A stretch of 15,447 nucleotides of DNA from the NCBI GenBank assembly GCA_946886805.1, contig CAMPJM010000031.1, positions 1 to 15,447 of the forward strand, given 5' to 3'. The notes beneath the pieces are model-generated. The model was not told the DNA's origin. It saw nothing but the letters and a program-made list of their open reading frames with translations, and searched no databases. The stretch is from an uncultured Flammeovirgaceae bacterium. GTDB lineage: Bacteria; Bacteroidota; Bacteroidia; Cytophagales; Cyclobacteriaceae. Below, in pieces: positions 1-7,634 of this stretch (the stretch's first letter is position 1; the number at the start of each line of letters is the position of its first letter). Position numbers and translations under genes: made by a program.

Positions 1-25
1 AAATAACTATCAGCAACGCTTAATC

Positions 26-42
26 AAACCTTGGTGAGGTTT
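26..42. other. Short perfect hairpin downstream of the histidine kinase
   Basis: AAACCT (26-31) and AGGTTT (37-42) are perfect inverted arms around a 5-nt loop. They lie about 75 bases past the stop of the minus-strand kinase gene. No T-run follows on the minus strand, so an intrinsic terminator is only a weak possibility. Nothing else was recognised in positions 1-115. Confidence 0.3.
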
Positions 43-115
43 AGCAAAGCATGACACATCGTTATGCAACTATTCTACGTGGATGCTTCATGCTTATCGA
101 AAGAGCAGTAAAACA

Positions 116-2110
116 TCAGGTCGAATAAGCTTTTCCGTTCTCTTGATATTCAGGTGTGTCTAGTTTGCAACTGTTCAGCGGGATTTTCAGCGAAAAAGTT
201 GTACCCACGCCCTCCGTACTTTGGACGCGGATAATACCATTATTCATCCTGGTGAAATCATAGGCAAGTTGAAGCCCTAAACCCAGGCCTTTTTCCCCGG
301 CGGTTCCATGTGTATTTTTCTTTTCAATAAGTTCAAAAATACTTTTCAGTTTTTGTTCAGAAATACCAATACCGTTGTCTTGCACTTGAATCAAAGCCCA
401 TGCATCTTCCTCTTTAGCCGTTATAGTAACCGTACCGCCGGTGTTGGTAAATTTTAGAGAATTATTAATTAAATTCCTAAGTATTGTAGTCATGCTGTTT
501 TTATCAGCCCATAGGTAAATGTCACTTTGGATGTTTATTTTTAAAGCTATTCCTTTTGCATGCGCTGCGGTTTGGAATATCTCCACATTCTCTTCTATAA
601 TCTCATCTAAATTTATGTTGGTGGGGTAGTAAGGAAAACTACCTTGCTGATTGATGGCCCAGTCCAATAAATTGTCCAACAAAGTTGAAAGTTGGCTGGC
701 GGACTTGTCGATGTATTCTGTTACCTCGACCAGATTTTTCATGTCATTCTGACTTAGATAATGTTTTATCAGATTTGAAATTCCGTTAAAAGCGTTGATT
801 GGACCTCTTAAATCATGGGAAATAATGGAAAAAAATCTGTCTTTTATTTGATTTAGATTTTGGAGTTCATCTCTATGAAGCTTCAAAAATTCCCTTTGCT
901 TTGTAAGCTTTTTAGTAAGGAATAATTTTCTCCGATAATTTTGATAAATGATATAAGCAAGCGTTGCTATCAATAAAATAACAATGATAAGCCCTACTGC
1001 TATGACTTTATTTTTTTTTGCCCTTTCCTTTAAGATATCTATTTCAGCTTGTTTTTGTGCTACTTCATAAGCTGTCCGGAGATCGGCGATTTCTTGAGTT
1101 GTCGCCTCATTGTTTATGCTATCTCTGTAGGCAATGTATTGTGACTGGTGGAGAAATGCTTTATCATACGCCTCTTCGATACCGTATAATTCTGCCAGTT
1201 TTAAATTGGCATCTCTGATCTGTTCTTTAAACCCTCTTTCTGTAGAAATAGATAAGCTTTTGTGAGCATATTCCAATGCTCGTTCCTGATCACCCTTTTC
1301 GCTATAAATATCAGCCATATAGGTAAGGTATACTGCAATAGGATAAAAATCCTGGAGTTTACTCAATATATCTATAGCTTGTTGCAGATGCTGTTCGGCG
1401 AGTTCATTTTTATCTTGCGAAGCATACACCAGTCCTAAGTTCCCCAAGCAATAGCCCTTTCCGACTTTAGAATCTAATTTGTTAAATATGATCTGACTTT
1501 TATGAAATAATACAAGAGCAGAATCTAAACTTCCGATATTAAAATATTCGTCCCCCAGGTTCAACATTGCAGAAGCCAGGTTAGTAGAATCTTTAATATC
1601 GGAGTAAATGGCTATGGCTTTATTATAATATTCGACTGAGTTTTTATGGTCATTATTTATTGAATAAATATCGCCTAATGCAATGTATGCTCCGCCAAGC
1701 CCCCTGTGATATCCTATTGAATTTGCAACCTTAGCACTTTTAAAATAATTCTCTGTGGCTTTTCGAAGATCGCCCTTTAATCTATATGCGTTTCCTTTTT
1801 GAAAGTAGCTTCTTGCGACCCATTTCTGGTTTTTTGATTTTAGAGATAATTCTAAAAGCGTATCCGCATAAGATAACATTGTATCGGGAACAGAATGATT
1901 AAACGCAATTTCCTTAAGTATGAAGAGTTGCGTAGTATCATTTAAAAGATTTCTGTCTATAGCAATTAAACTATCGGCTACTTTTTGGTTTTGAGCGATA
2001 GATACAATAGGAAATAATAAAATAAAAATTACAGCTAAACTAAAATAGAATATTCCATTCTTGGCAATTCTAGATTTTAACTCTAATTTTTGGATCCACT
2101 GAAAATACAT
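116..2110 (-). CDS. TPR-containing membrane sensor histidine kinase
   Basis: A 664-residue hybrid of a tetratricopeptide sensor region and a histidine kinase. The N-terminus has a hydrophobic stretch (about residues 20-38) ending in SIAQ, a signal peptide or anchor. TPR-like helical repeats fill roughly residues 80-330 and would be periplasmic. A second membrane segment lies at about 367-389, followed by a short coiled coil. The HisKA box has phospho-acceptor His432 in SHDLRGP. The ATPase domain shows an N box (NNSLKF, near 549), a G1 box (DNGIGIS, near 578) and a G2 box (GLGLGL, near 609). It should autophosphorylate and pass phosphate to a response regulator, but none is encoded in the window and there is no fused receiver domain. 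The start overlaps the upstream gene by 41 bases and no other Met precedes the hydrophobic segment, so this start is reasonable. The signal sensed is unknown. Confidence 0.93.
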   Translation of the reverse strand: MYFQWIQKLELKSRIAKNGIFYFSLAVIFILLFPIVSIAQNQKVADSLIAIDRNLLNDTTQLFILKEIAFNHSVPDTMLSYADTLLELSLKSKNQKWVARSYFQKGNAYRLKGDLRKATENYFKSAKVANSIGYHRGLGGAYIALGDIYSINNDHKNSVEYYNKAIAIYSDIKDSTNLASAMLNLGDEYFNIGSLDSALVLFHKSQIIFNKLDSKVGKGYCLGNLGLVYASQDKNELAEQHLQQAIDILSKLQDFYPIAVYLTYMADIYSEKGDQERALEYAHKSLSISTERGFKEQIRDANLKLAELYGIEEAYDKAFLHQSQYIAYRDSINNEATTQEIADLRTAYEVAQKQAEIDILKERAKKNKVIAVGLIIVILLIATLAYIIYQNYRRKLFLTKKLTKQREFLKLHRDELQNLNQIKDRFFSIISHDLRGPINAFNGISNLIKHYLSQNDMKNLVEVTEYIDKSASQLSTLLDNLLDWAINQQGSFPYYPTNINLDEIIEENVEIFQTAAHAKGIALKINIQSDIYLWADKNSMTTILRNLINNSLKFTNTGGTVTITAKEEDAWALIQVQDNGIGISEQKLKSIFELIEKKNTHGTAGEKGLGLGLQLAYDFTRMNNGIIRVQSTEGVGTTFSLKIPLNSCKLDTPEYQENGKAYST

Positions 2111-2420
2111 TTTGACCTATTTTGAAATCTATATTGTAAGCCTCTACACCCGAAGCATCACTTTTTATAATACCATGCCAGGTGCCATTTGGCCTTTTGT
2201 AGGGTTCTCCACTGATGAAAATATTAAAAACACCATCCTTAGCTACTATACCTGTCAAATCATCTATTCCTGAGTTTTCGGCAAGCCTCCAGGTAACTAT
2301 ATCGCCTCTGTTTACATCAGATACGAAATCTTCAGCCCCGCCAGAATGACCTTCGCTATCTGTAAGTTGTAGATCATGAGTCCCGGGAACTAAACTAATA
2401 AAAATTTTGACATTTTTCAT
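2070..2420 (-). CDS. Small beta-rich hypothetical protein upstream of the kinase
   Basis: A 116-residue protein without signal peptide or membrane segment. Alternating hydrophobic positions, many Gly/Asp turns and the motifs RGDIVTW, GTWHGII and VDPKIRVK suggest a compact all-beta fold. I have the impression of an unnamed Bacteroidetes family with this GD-x-x-x-W and C-terminal DP-x-I pattern, but this is from memory. The last 41 bases lie inside the kinase gene in another frame, so the two are probably co-transcribed and translationally coupled. It could be a ligand-binding or stress-related partner of the kinase, but nothing in the sequence proves that. It is the first gene of a minus-strand unit divergent from the MarR gene. 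Confidence 0.7.
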   Translation of the reverse strand: MKNVKIFISLVPGTHDLQLTDSEGHSGGAEDFVSDVNRGDIVTWRLAENSGIDDLTGIVAKDGVFNIFISGEPYKRPNGTWHGIIKSDASGVEAYNIDFKIGQNVFSVDPKIRVKI

Positions 2421-2460
2421 TTTTATAAATGTTTTGGGTTAAGGAATAAAATAAATAATT

Positions 2461-2490
2461 TCACTAACTGGCATGTGCTAAAATTAGTGA
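2461..2490. promoter_or_regulatory. Inverted repeat in the divergent intergenic region
   Basis: TCACTAA (2461-2467) and TTAGTGA (2484-2490) are perfect 7-base inverted arms separated by 16 bases. They lie 41-70 bases upstream of the minus-strand small-protein start and about 130 bases upstream of the MarR start. The position suits an operator for the minus-strand unit. The core CTAA is also found in the element upstream of MarR, but similarity is too short to claim the same regulator. Confidence 0.3.
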
Positions 2491-2588
2491 TGCTCAAAAT
2501 GAAAAAAGTGATAATTTCTAAAAAAATAAGGTGGATGTAAGTAAAATATAAATATTCCAATACAATGTGGAAATAAAATATTTTCGTC

Positions 2589-2615
2589 TATATTTGTTGT
2601 TGTACTAATTATTGT
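2589..2615 (+). promoter_or_regulatory. Promoter/operator copy 1, before MarR
   Basis: This 27-bp stretch matches 3057-3083 at 24 of 27 positions. It starts with TATATTTG, a perfect fit to the Bacteroidetes TAnnTTTG minus-7 box, and continues into TACTAATTATTGT, an imperfect inverted repeat. It ends 3 bases before the MarR ATG, which leaves little leader and suits autorepression by MarR. The regulator assignment is inferred from position and from the common habit of MarR proteins of regulating themselves. Confidence 0.6.
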
Positions 2616-2618
2616 AAA

Positions 2619-3047
2619 ATGGAGGAGTCGTATAATCTGTATTCTTTTCTTTTGGACCGCACCGCTAAGAGGGTGAAACAATATGCCCAGTCCAGATTTA
2701 AGGAATTAGGTTTTAATATAACCGTGGATCAATGGTTGGTTCTCAGGCATCTTTCGGATAACAGGAATCTGACACAAAGAGAATTGGCTGATCTAATATT
2801 TAAAGATACACCTACGTTGACGAGGATAATTGATTTGTTATGCAATAAAGGCCTGACCGAGAGAAGAATACATCCCGAAGATAGAAGATGCTTTAATGTA
2901 TATCTCACCTCAGAAGGAGAAAAGAAGGTTGCGGAAATAAGGCCTTTAGTGAGGAATGTGAGGCTAAAAGCGTGGGAAGGTCTGAGTGAAAAAGATTTCG
3001 AAGAGTTTAAAAGGATATTAAATTCAATCTACACCAACCTGGAATAA
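2619..3047 (+). CDS. MarR-family transcriptional regulator
   Basis: A 142-residue protein of typical MarR length. An N-terminal dimerisation helix is followed by a winged helix-turn-helix: TQRELADLIFKDTPTLTRII (about 52-71) is the HTH, and the wing (about 82-96) carries the signature PEDRR. C-terminal helices complete the dimer. Cys75 and Cys91 lie in and next to the DNA-binding domain and could sense redox state, but they are not at the N-terminal position of the OhrR sensory cysteine. It probably represses itself and the reductase-ferredoxin pair downstream, because a near-identical element lies before each transcription unit. The ATG at 2619 is the only sensible start; a good Shine-Dalgarno sequence is absent, as is common in Bacteroidetes. 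The inducer is unknown. Confidence 0.9.
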   Translation: MEESYNLYSFLLDRTAKRVKQYAQSRFKELGFNITVDQWLVLRHLSDNRNLTQRELADLIFKDTPTLTRIIDLLCNKGLTERRIHPEDRRCFNVYLTSEGEKKVAEIRPLVRNVRLKAWEGLSEKDFEEFKRILNSIYTNLE

Positions 3048-3056
3048 TTATTTTGA

Positions 3057-3083
3057 TTTATTTGTTGCTATACTAATTATTGT
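3057..3083 (+). promoter_or_regulatory. Promoter/operator copy 2, before the reductase
   Basis: This is the second copy of the element at 2589-2615 and differs at only three positions. Its minus-7-like box is TTTATTTG, one mismatch from TAnnTTTG, followed by TACTAATTATTGT. It begins 10 bases after the MarR stop and ends 35 bases before the chosen reductase ATG. This gives the reductase-ferredoxin pair its own MarR-responsive promoter in addition to any read-through from MarR. A weaker third likeness, TTTGTTGCACATAATTTTTG, starts at 3092. Confidence 0.6.
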
Positions 3084-3118
3084 TAGGGAAATTTGTTGCA
3101 CATAATTTTTGTAAGAAG

Positions 3119-4123
3119 ATGATAAAAACTGATATATGTATAATTGGGGCTGGTCCCGTAGGCTTATTTGCTGTATTTGAAGCGGGCTTGTTGAAGATGC
3201 GTTGTCATTTAGTAGACGCTTTACCGCAAATAGGAGGGCAGTTATCTGAGATATACCCAAAAAAACCGATATATGATATCCCCGGTTTCCCTGACGTTAA
3301 GGCGCAGGAACTTGTGGATAATTTAAAAAAGCAGATAGAGCCGTTTAAGCCAACGTTTACGCTTGGTGAAAGAGTGGATAGTCTTACCAGGCTTGAGGAC
3401 AAAAGCTTTATTCTTAAAACTTCCGATAATACTGAAATTCAGGCTAAGGCGGTGGTGATAGCTGGGGGACTTGGTTGTTTTGAGCCCAGAAAACCAGAGA
3501 TTGAAAACCTTCAAAAATTTGAAGGAAAAGGGGTAGTTTATATGGTAAAAGACCCTGAGCATTTCAGAGATAAAAAATTAGTAATTGCCGGTGGGGGAGA
3601 TTCTGCGCTTGATTGGACTATTTTCCTCGCAAATCTTGCTCAGGAAGTAACTTTGGTACATCGAAGTGATACTTTTAGAGGTGCGCCCGATTCGGCTGAG
3701 AAAGTATTTGCCCTTGCAAACGCAGGAAAAATAAAGCTTTTGTTGAGTTCCAATTTAAAATCAGTTGAAGGTAACGGTTCTTTGAAATCAGTTGCAGTGA
3801 TGAATAAAGAAAAGGAAATCCACGAAATTGAGGCGGATTATATGATACCACTATTTGGCTTAAGTCCAAAATTGGGTCCTATTGCTAATTGGTCCCTGGA
3901 TATTGAAAAGAGTGCCATTGCCGTAAATACTTTTGATTATAGCACCAATGTCCCCGGTATTTTTGCTATTGGCGACATCAATACGTATCCCGGCAAACTT
4001 AAGCTGATTTTATGTGGATTCCATGAAGCGGCTTTAATGGCTCAGGGTGCATTCCCATACGTTTATCCCGATCAAAAGATCAGTTTTAAATATACAACCG
4101 TGAACGGTGTAAACACATTTTAG
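3119..4123 (+). CDS. Ferredoxin/flavodoxin-NADP+ reductase, TrxR-like type
   Basis: A 334-residue flavoprotein. The N-terminal FAD-binding motif GAGPVG is at residues 10-15, followed by IGGQLSEIYPKKPIYDIPGFP-type sequence typical of this family. A second Rossmann motif, GGGDSA (158-163), binds NADPH. FAIGDINTYPGK near 281 is the C-terminal FAD contact. The CxxC active site of thioredoxin reductase is missing, which places it with YumC-like ferredoxin-NADP reductases (homodimers of about 330-350 residues). The start is set at ATG 3119, preceded by AAGAAG; an upstream TTG at 3080 in frame would place coding sequence inside the operator. The ferredoxin gene follows after 10 bases and is the likely electron partner. 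The direction of electron flow and final acceptor are not visible here. Confidence 0.9.
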   Translation: MIKTDICIIGAGPVGLFAVFEAGLLKMRCHLVDALPQIGGQLSEIYPKKPIYDIPGFPDVKAQELVDNLKKQIEPFKPTFTLGERVDSLTRLEDKSFILKTSDNTEIQAKAVVIAGGLGCFEPRKPEIENLQKFEGKGVVYMVKDPEHFRDKKLVIAGGGDSALDWTIFLANLAQEVTLVHRSDTFRGAPDSAEKVFALANAGKIKLLLSSNLKSVEGNGSLKSVAVMNKEKEIHEIEADYMIPLFGLSPKLGPIANWSLDIEKSAIAVNTFDYSTNVPGIFAIGDINTYPGKLKLILCGFHEAALMAQGAFPYVYPDQKISFKYTTVNGVNTF

Positions 4124-4133
4124 ACAATACGAC

Positions 4134-4469
4134 ATGGAAAGTGGCATGGTTAAATTTGAGGTTGAAGATCGTGAAAAAAGGGTTCAAATAATAGAAGTTC
4201 CAACAGATATTAGCCTCAGCCTGATGGAGGTTTTAAAAGCGTCAGAATACCCAATACTGGCGACCTGTGGGGGTATGGCCTTGTGTGCCACTTGCCATGT
4301 TGAAGTGAAAAACGGTGCTGAAAATTTGGGAGAGCCAAATGATGCTGAACTGGATATGCTTGATACTTTACCGGACGCAACATTTGAGAGCAGATTGGCC
4401 TGCCAAATAAAAATAGGGCCACATTTAGAAGGAGCTTATTTCAAGCTAATGGCAGAAGAGGCAGAATAG
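4134..4469 (+). CDS. Adrenodoxin-type [2Fe-2S] ferredoxin
   Basis: A 111-residue ferredoxin. The cluster ligands are Cys45, Cys51, Cys54 and Cys90, spaced C-x5-C-x2-C-x35-C, which is the vertebrate/bacterial adrenodoxin and isc-ferredoxin pattern rather than the plant type. Residues after Cys54 (about 60-80) are acidic, as in the partner-docking helix of this family. It follows the reductase gene after 10 bases and probably accepts its electrons. A Met at codon 5 (4146) is an alternative start. There is no P450, Rieske oxygenase or iron-sulfur assembly gene in the window, so the client enzyme is unknown. It is unlikely to be the house-keeping isc ferredoxin because it is paired with MarR and a reductase. 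Confidence 0.92.
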   Translation: MESGMVKFEVEDREKRVQIIEVPTDISLSLMEVLKASEYPILATCGGMALCATCHVEVKNGAENLGEPNDAELDMLDTLPDATFESRLACQIKIGPHLEGAYFKLMAEEAE

Positions 4470-4579
4470 CAATTAGTTTTGTGTTTTTTCTTAATTTAAT
4501 ATCCTTTTATCGAAGTTTTAGCTGTAATTTTTTAATATTTATGAATTGGAAGATTTTTTAAAACAACCTTTTCATATCT

Positions 4580-5617
4580 ATGGCTAATTTCAAAATATTA
4601 TCAATTGACGGTGGTGGTACCAGAGGGATAATACCCGCCACAATTTTGGACCTCATTTTCAAGGAAAAAGGGAAACATCCTACAGAACTTTTTTCATTAT
4701 TGACAGGAACATCTACTGGTGGTATTTTATGTACTGCCTATGCTTATGGCCTCGAAACCGACAGGTTGGTAGATCTTTACCTCAACAAATCTGCCGATAT
4801 TTTCCATGATACGGGCTGGGATGATTTCAGGGACGGGTTTGGCAAAAATTTAGGGGCCGACTATTCCAACAAAAAATTTAAAAAGATATTAACAGAAGTA
4901 TTTGGTAAGGCTACTTTATGGGATATCGATAAGAAATTGGCTCCGCATGAAAAAAGCTTGATGGTTTGCAGCTTCGATCTTAATCCCGAAGAAGGGGGAG
5001 AGCCGATCAATTTCCGACCACGAATCTACCATAGTAATTTTATAAAGGATAAGGATTTATCATTAGTAGATCTCTGCCTAATGACTTCTGCGGGCCCAAC
5101 TTATTTTCCTATTTATAAAAATCATGTCGATGGGGGAGTGAGTTTAAACAATCCTTCCATGGCAGCACTATCATATGCGATAAACAGCCATGAAGACGGT
5201 GCGGGAGAATACCGCCATCCCGATGGGAAAAGGAAAGGCCTTGGTTTGAAACTTGCTGATTTGAAGTTATGCTCTCTCGGATGCGGCACCTCGAACAGGA
5301 ATTATATTGCTGCAAAAGATATTAAACGGCAAAACGACGGAGATTGGGGGAATTTACAATGGATGAAATATTTGCCTGACATGCTTACCGAAACAAATAT
5401 GCAAGCGTCAACCTATTATGTGAATCAGCTTTTACAAAAAGATAAATACCTGCGAATACAACCCTTGTTTAATAGTATTGAGGCACCTACAGTACTTCGG
5501 GACAAGGTGGTTGGATTTGATGTAAAAGACGCAAAACACCTGAGGGCAATGCACGACTACGCAAAAGATATTTTCGTTAAAAATAAAGACGAAATATATG
5601 ATTTTTTGGAGATATAG
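4580..5617 (+). CDS. Patatin-like phospholipase
   Basis: A 345-residue cytosolic patatin-family hydrolase. The oxyanion-hole motif DGGGTRG spans residues 10-16, the nucleophile elbow GTSTGG holds Ser45, and DGG at 184-186 supplies Asp184 of the catalytic dyad. The family motif TSAGPTYFP lies at 169-177. It should hydrolyse acyl ester bonds of phospholipids or related lipids. No signal peptide or transmembrane segment is visible. The gene stands alone: 110 bases separate it from the ferredoxin gene, and it converges on a peroxiredoxin-like gene across a heptad-repeat gap. Patatins also serve as CBASS effectors (CapV), but there is no cyclic-nucleotide synthase next to it, so a general lipase role is the safer reading. 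Confidence 0.9.
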   Translation: MANFKILSIDGGGTRGIIPATILDLIFKEKGKHPTELFSLLTGTSTGGILCTAYAYGLETDRLVDLYLNKSADIFHDTGWDDFRDGFGKNLGADYSNKKFKKILTEVFGKATLWDIDKKLAPHEKSLMVCSFDLNPEEGGEPINFRPRIYHSNFIKDKDLSLVDLCLMTSAGPTYFPIYKNHVDGGVSLNNPSMAALSYAINSHEDGAGEYRHPDGKRKGLGLKLADLKLCSLGCGTSNRNYIAAKDIKRQNDGDWGNLQWMKYLPDMLTETNMQASTYYVNQLLQKDKYLRIQPLFNSIEAPTVLRDKVVGFDVKDAKHLRAMHDYAKDIFVKNKDEIYDFLEI

Positions 5618-5623
5618 GTTGAT

Positions 5624-5693
5624 GATTGACGATTTATGATTTATGATCGACGAATTATGATTGACGGTTGACGATTTATGATTGATGATGATC
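5624..5693. repeat. Heptanucleotide tandem array, unit GATTTAT/GATTGAC
   Basis: Ten consecutive 7-base units without a gap: GATTGAC, GATTTAT, GATTTAT, GATCGAC, GAATTAT, GATTGAC, GGTTGAC, GATTTAT, GATTGAT, GATGATC. The consensus is roughly GATTKAY. A 16-base sequence recurs exactly 42 bases (6 units) apart, at 5626 and 5668. The array starts 7 bases after the patatin stop and fills most of the gap between two convergent genes. It is not coding: its minus-strand open frame only reads the repeat as Ile-Asn-His-Lys-Ser-Ser-like peptide. Confidence 0.85.
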
Positions 5694-5724
5694 ACAAATA
5701 CCAAGGCCTTTAAAGTGGGTTTCT

Positions 5725-6276
5725 TTATTCACCTTTTGCAAATTTAATAATTTCCTTTACGTCCATTCTTTCATTTAATCTTTGAGAGTATAAAAGCTGT
5801 TTTACGACCAAACCTTTATCGAGCAGGAACTCAGCTGGCATGGTTTTAATGGATTCGCCCTCTGCCATAGCGTGCATGGGAACACCTAATGCCCTGGCTT
5901 TAAAAGCAGTTTGAACAAATGTTGTTAAATGACTAATCGCAGATTTTATTACTGAACTTTCGAGGCCATAAGCGTTGTACCACTTTTTCTCAGGATCGGA
6001 AATGATAGGAACAGGAGAAACTTCCTGGTGAAACGTACTTCGTAAAATAATACGCTCTGGTGATTCAAAAAAGAAGATCATCTCAAATTCGTAAGGCTTT
6101 AGATCTTCGTAAATTTTTGTAAGATTATGAACCCTTATATTGCAAAACGGACAGCCGGCATGGCGGAAAAAAGCAATTAAGACTCTTTTATCTTTATACT
6201 CTTCTAAATCTATCACTCTGCCATAAACATCCTTTAACTTAAATACAGGTGCGACCACATTTCTTTCCAGGTACAT
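5725..6276 (-). CDS. Peroxiredoxin/thioredoxin-fold (AhpC/TSA-like) protein
   Basis: A 183-residue thioredoxin-fold protein. The opening APVFKLKDVYGRVIDLEEY is the classic AhpC/TSA start, and the redox site HAGCPFC holds two cysteines, C-x2-C, of which the first matches the peroxidatic position. The middle part (FESPERIIL, VPIISDPEKKWYNAYGLE) follows the peroxiredoxin-like family, with the cis-Pro region near MPAEFLLDKG. It probably reduces peroxides or acts as a thiol-disulfide reductase in the cytoplasm. I chose the ATG at 6276 because family members start near YLERN-VVAPVF; an in-frame ATG at 6303 would add nine residues (MLKLLLYKI). It lies 137 bases (or 110) downstream of the MFS gene on the same strand and could be co-transcribed. 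Confidence 0.85.
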   Translation of the reverse strand: MYLERNVVAPVFKLKDVYGRVIDLEEYKDKRVLIAFFRHAGCPFCNIRVHNLTKIYEDLKPYEFEMIFFFESPERIILRSTFHQEVSPVPIISDPEKKWYNAYGLESSVIKSAISHLTTFVQTAFKARALGVPMHAMAEGESIKTMPAEFLLDKGLVVKQLLYSQRLNERMDVKEIIKFAKGE

Positions 6277-6412
6277 AATTTTGTATAATAATAGTTTTAA
6301 CAAATGAGTTTGGTAAAATAATTGGCTGTTATTCGCATCCGCAATATAACATTCGCAATCTTTCTATTTGTCTTAATCGTAATAGGCTGTAAAAAGTATG
6401 GGAGATGTATGA

Positions 6413-7549
6413 TTATTCTTTATTTAGCTTAAAAAACAGCCTGGAAATCGGGATAAGCATCAAACCGGAAAAGGCAAAAAGTATAAATGAAATTTTTAGG
6501 TTAAAAGCATGGGCGATATATCCTATAACAGGAGGTCCGATCAACATACCTACCATTCCAAAAGTTACGACGATAGAAATGGCCAATCCTGGCGAATATT
6601 TTTTCGAAGCTCCAGCCAATGTGTAAACCATAGGAATAACTGCTGCAGTTCCAAGACCCACAAGCGAAAATCCTATCATGGCAATCCAAAAGTAGGGAAA
6701 GATAATTGCTAACGACACCCCAGAAAATATTAATAGAGAACTGTTAACAAAAGTTGCAGGCATTCCTATTTTGCCGATGATTTTGTCAGAAAAAAATCTT
6801 GAAAGCGCCATAGTGGTCATAAATATCAGATATCCGGCTGTAAATATTTCTACCTCAACAACCTGCTGAAAATAAATGCCGCTCCAATCGAACATACCAC
6901 CTTCACAAACAGCAGCAAAAAACACCAGAAGACCCAAATAAAAGATGTAAGGATCGGGCTTCCCCAATGCCAGTTTATTTCCTGTTGGCGATTTATCATC
7001 ACGCAATAAGTATCTATAGGAAGCCAAAACGGTAATAATAGTGATAATAGAAACGGCAATTAGATGCGGTATGATTGTCATTTCAAAGGCTACCATTACT
7101 GTGGTGAAGCCCACTCCAACTATTCCTCCTGTACTCCATAAGCCATGGAACGAGCCATTTATTTTTCTGTCATACCGCTTTTGAAGGGTTATGGCCTGGG
7201 TGTTCATGGCAATATTTAGGATTCGCATGCTAAAAGCAAAAACAAAAATTGCTACAACGAGTGTAAAGGTACTATTTGCTAAACCTACGAGGGTTAAACA
7301 GATAGCATGAAATATAAATGCGACAGATAAGGGTATTCTGCTATCAAATTTGGTTACCAGCCATCCCGAAATGGGTAACCCGATAAGGGAACTTATGGGC
7401 ATGGTTAGCAAAATTGTTCCCAGTTCAGCTTCATTATAGCTGAAGTTGGCTTTAATGGATGGAATTCTAGCTGCCCAGCTGGAAAAGCAGAAGCCTGAAA
7501 GAAAGAAAAATACTCCTAGAAAAATTCTTTGCTGTTTAAGCGTCGCCAT
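6413..7549 (-). CDS. Major facilitator superfamily transporter, YbjJ-like
   Basis: A 378-residue integral membrane protein with about 12 hydrophobic segments and a polar central loop (about 183-200, DDKSPTGNKLALGKPD). The N-terminus, with a first helix followed by SSWAARIPSIK and then ELGTILLTMP, and the segment NIAMNTQAITLQKRY, resemble the sugar-porter-related FucP/YbjJ subgroup of MFS permeases. Proton-coupled export or import of a small polar solute is expected, but the substrate cannot be read from the sequence. It is divergent from the amidase gene across a 154-base gap and is followed on the same strand by the peroxiredoxin-like gene. Confidence 0.88.
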   Translation of the reverse strand: MATLKQQRIFLGVFFFLSGFCFSSWAARIPSIKANFSYNEAELGTILLTMPISSLIGLPISGWLVTKFDSRIPLSVAFIFHAICLTLVGLANSTFTLVVAIFVFAFSMRILNIAMNTQAITLQKRYDRKINGSFHGLWSTGGIVGVGFTTVMVAFEMTIIPHLIAVSIITIITVLASYRYLLRDDKSPTGNKLALGKPDPYIFYLGLLVFFAAVCEGGMFDWSGIYFQQVVEVEIFTAGYLIFMTTMALSRFFSDKIIGKIGMPATFVNSSLLIFSGVSLAIIFPYFWIAMIGFSLVGLGTAAVIPMVYTLAGASKKYSPGLAISIVVTFGMVGMLIGPPVIGYIAHAFNLKISFILFAFSGLMLIPISRLFFKLNKE

Positions 7550-7634
7550 AATTCAATAATAGCTGCAAAGATGCGTTGATAGAAATAGTTTACAAACATT
7601 AATGGCAACATAAATTTCTAAATCAGGTTGGAAA

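Noticed and set aside
3080..3118. N-terminal extension of the reductase from TTG 3080
   Set aside because: It would code through the end of the repeated operator; the FAD-binding strand starts right after ATG 3119, which has a purine-rich AAGAAG before it.
4580..5617. Patatin-like protein as a CBASS effector (CapV)
   Set aside because: No cyclic-oligonucleotide synthase, E1/E2 or JAB gene is adjacent; the neighbours are a ferredoxin and a peroxiredoxin-like gene. General lipase is the simpler call.
5624..5693. CRISPR array
   Set aside because: Units are 7 bp with no spacers, and no cas genes are present.
5432..5704. Minus-strand open frame through the heptad array
   Set aside because: Its N-terminal part is only the translated 7-bp repeat and the rest is antisense to the patatin gene.
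6405..6712. Small plus-strand open frames
   Set aside because: They lie antisense to the MFS gene and have no recognisable features or ribosome binding site.
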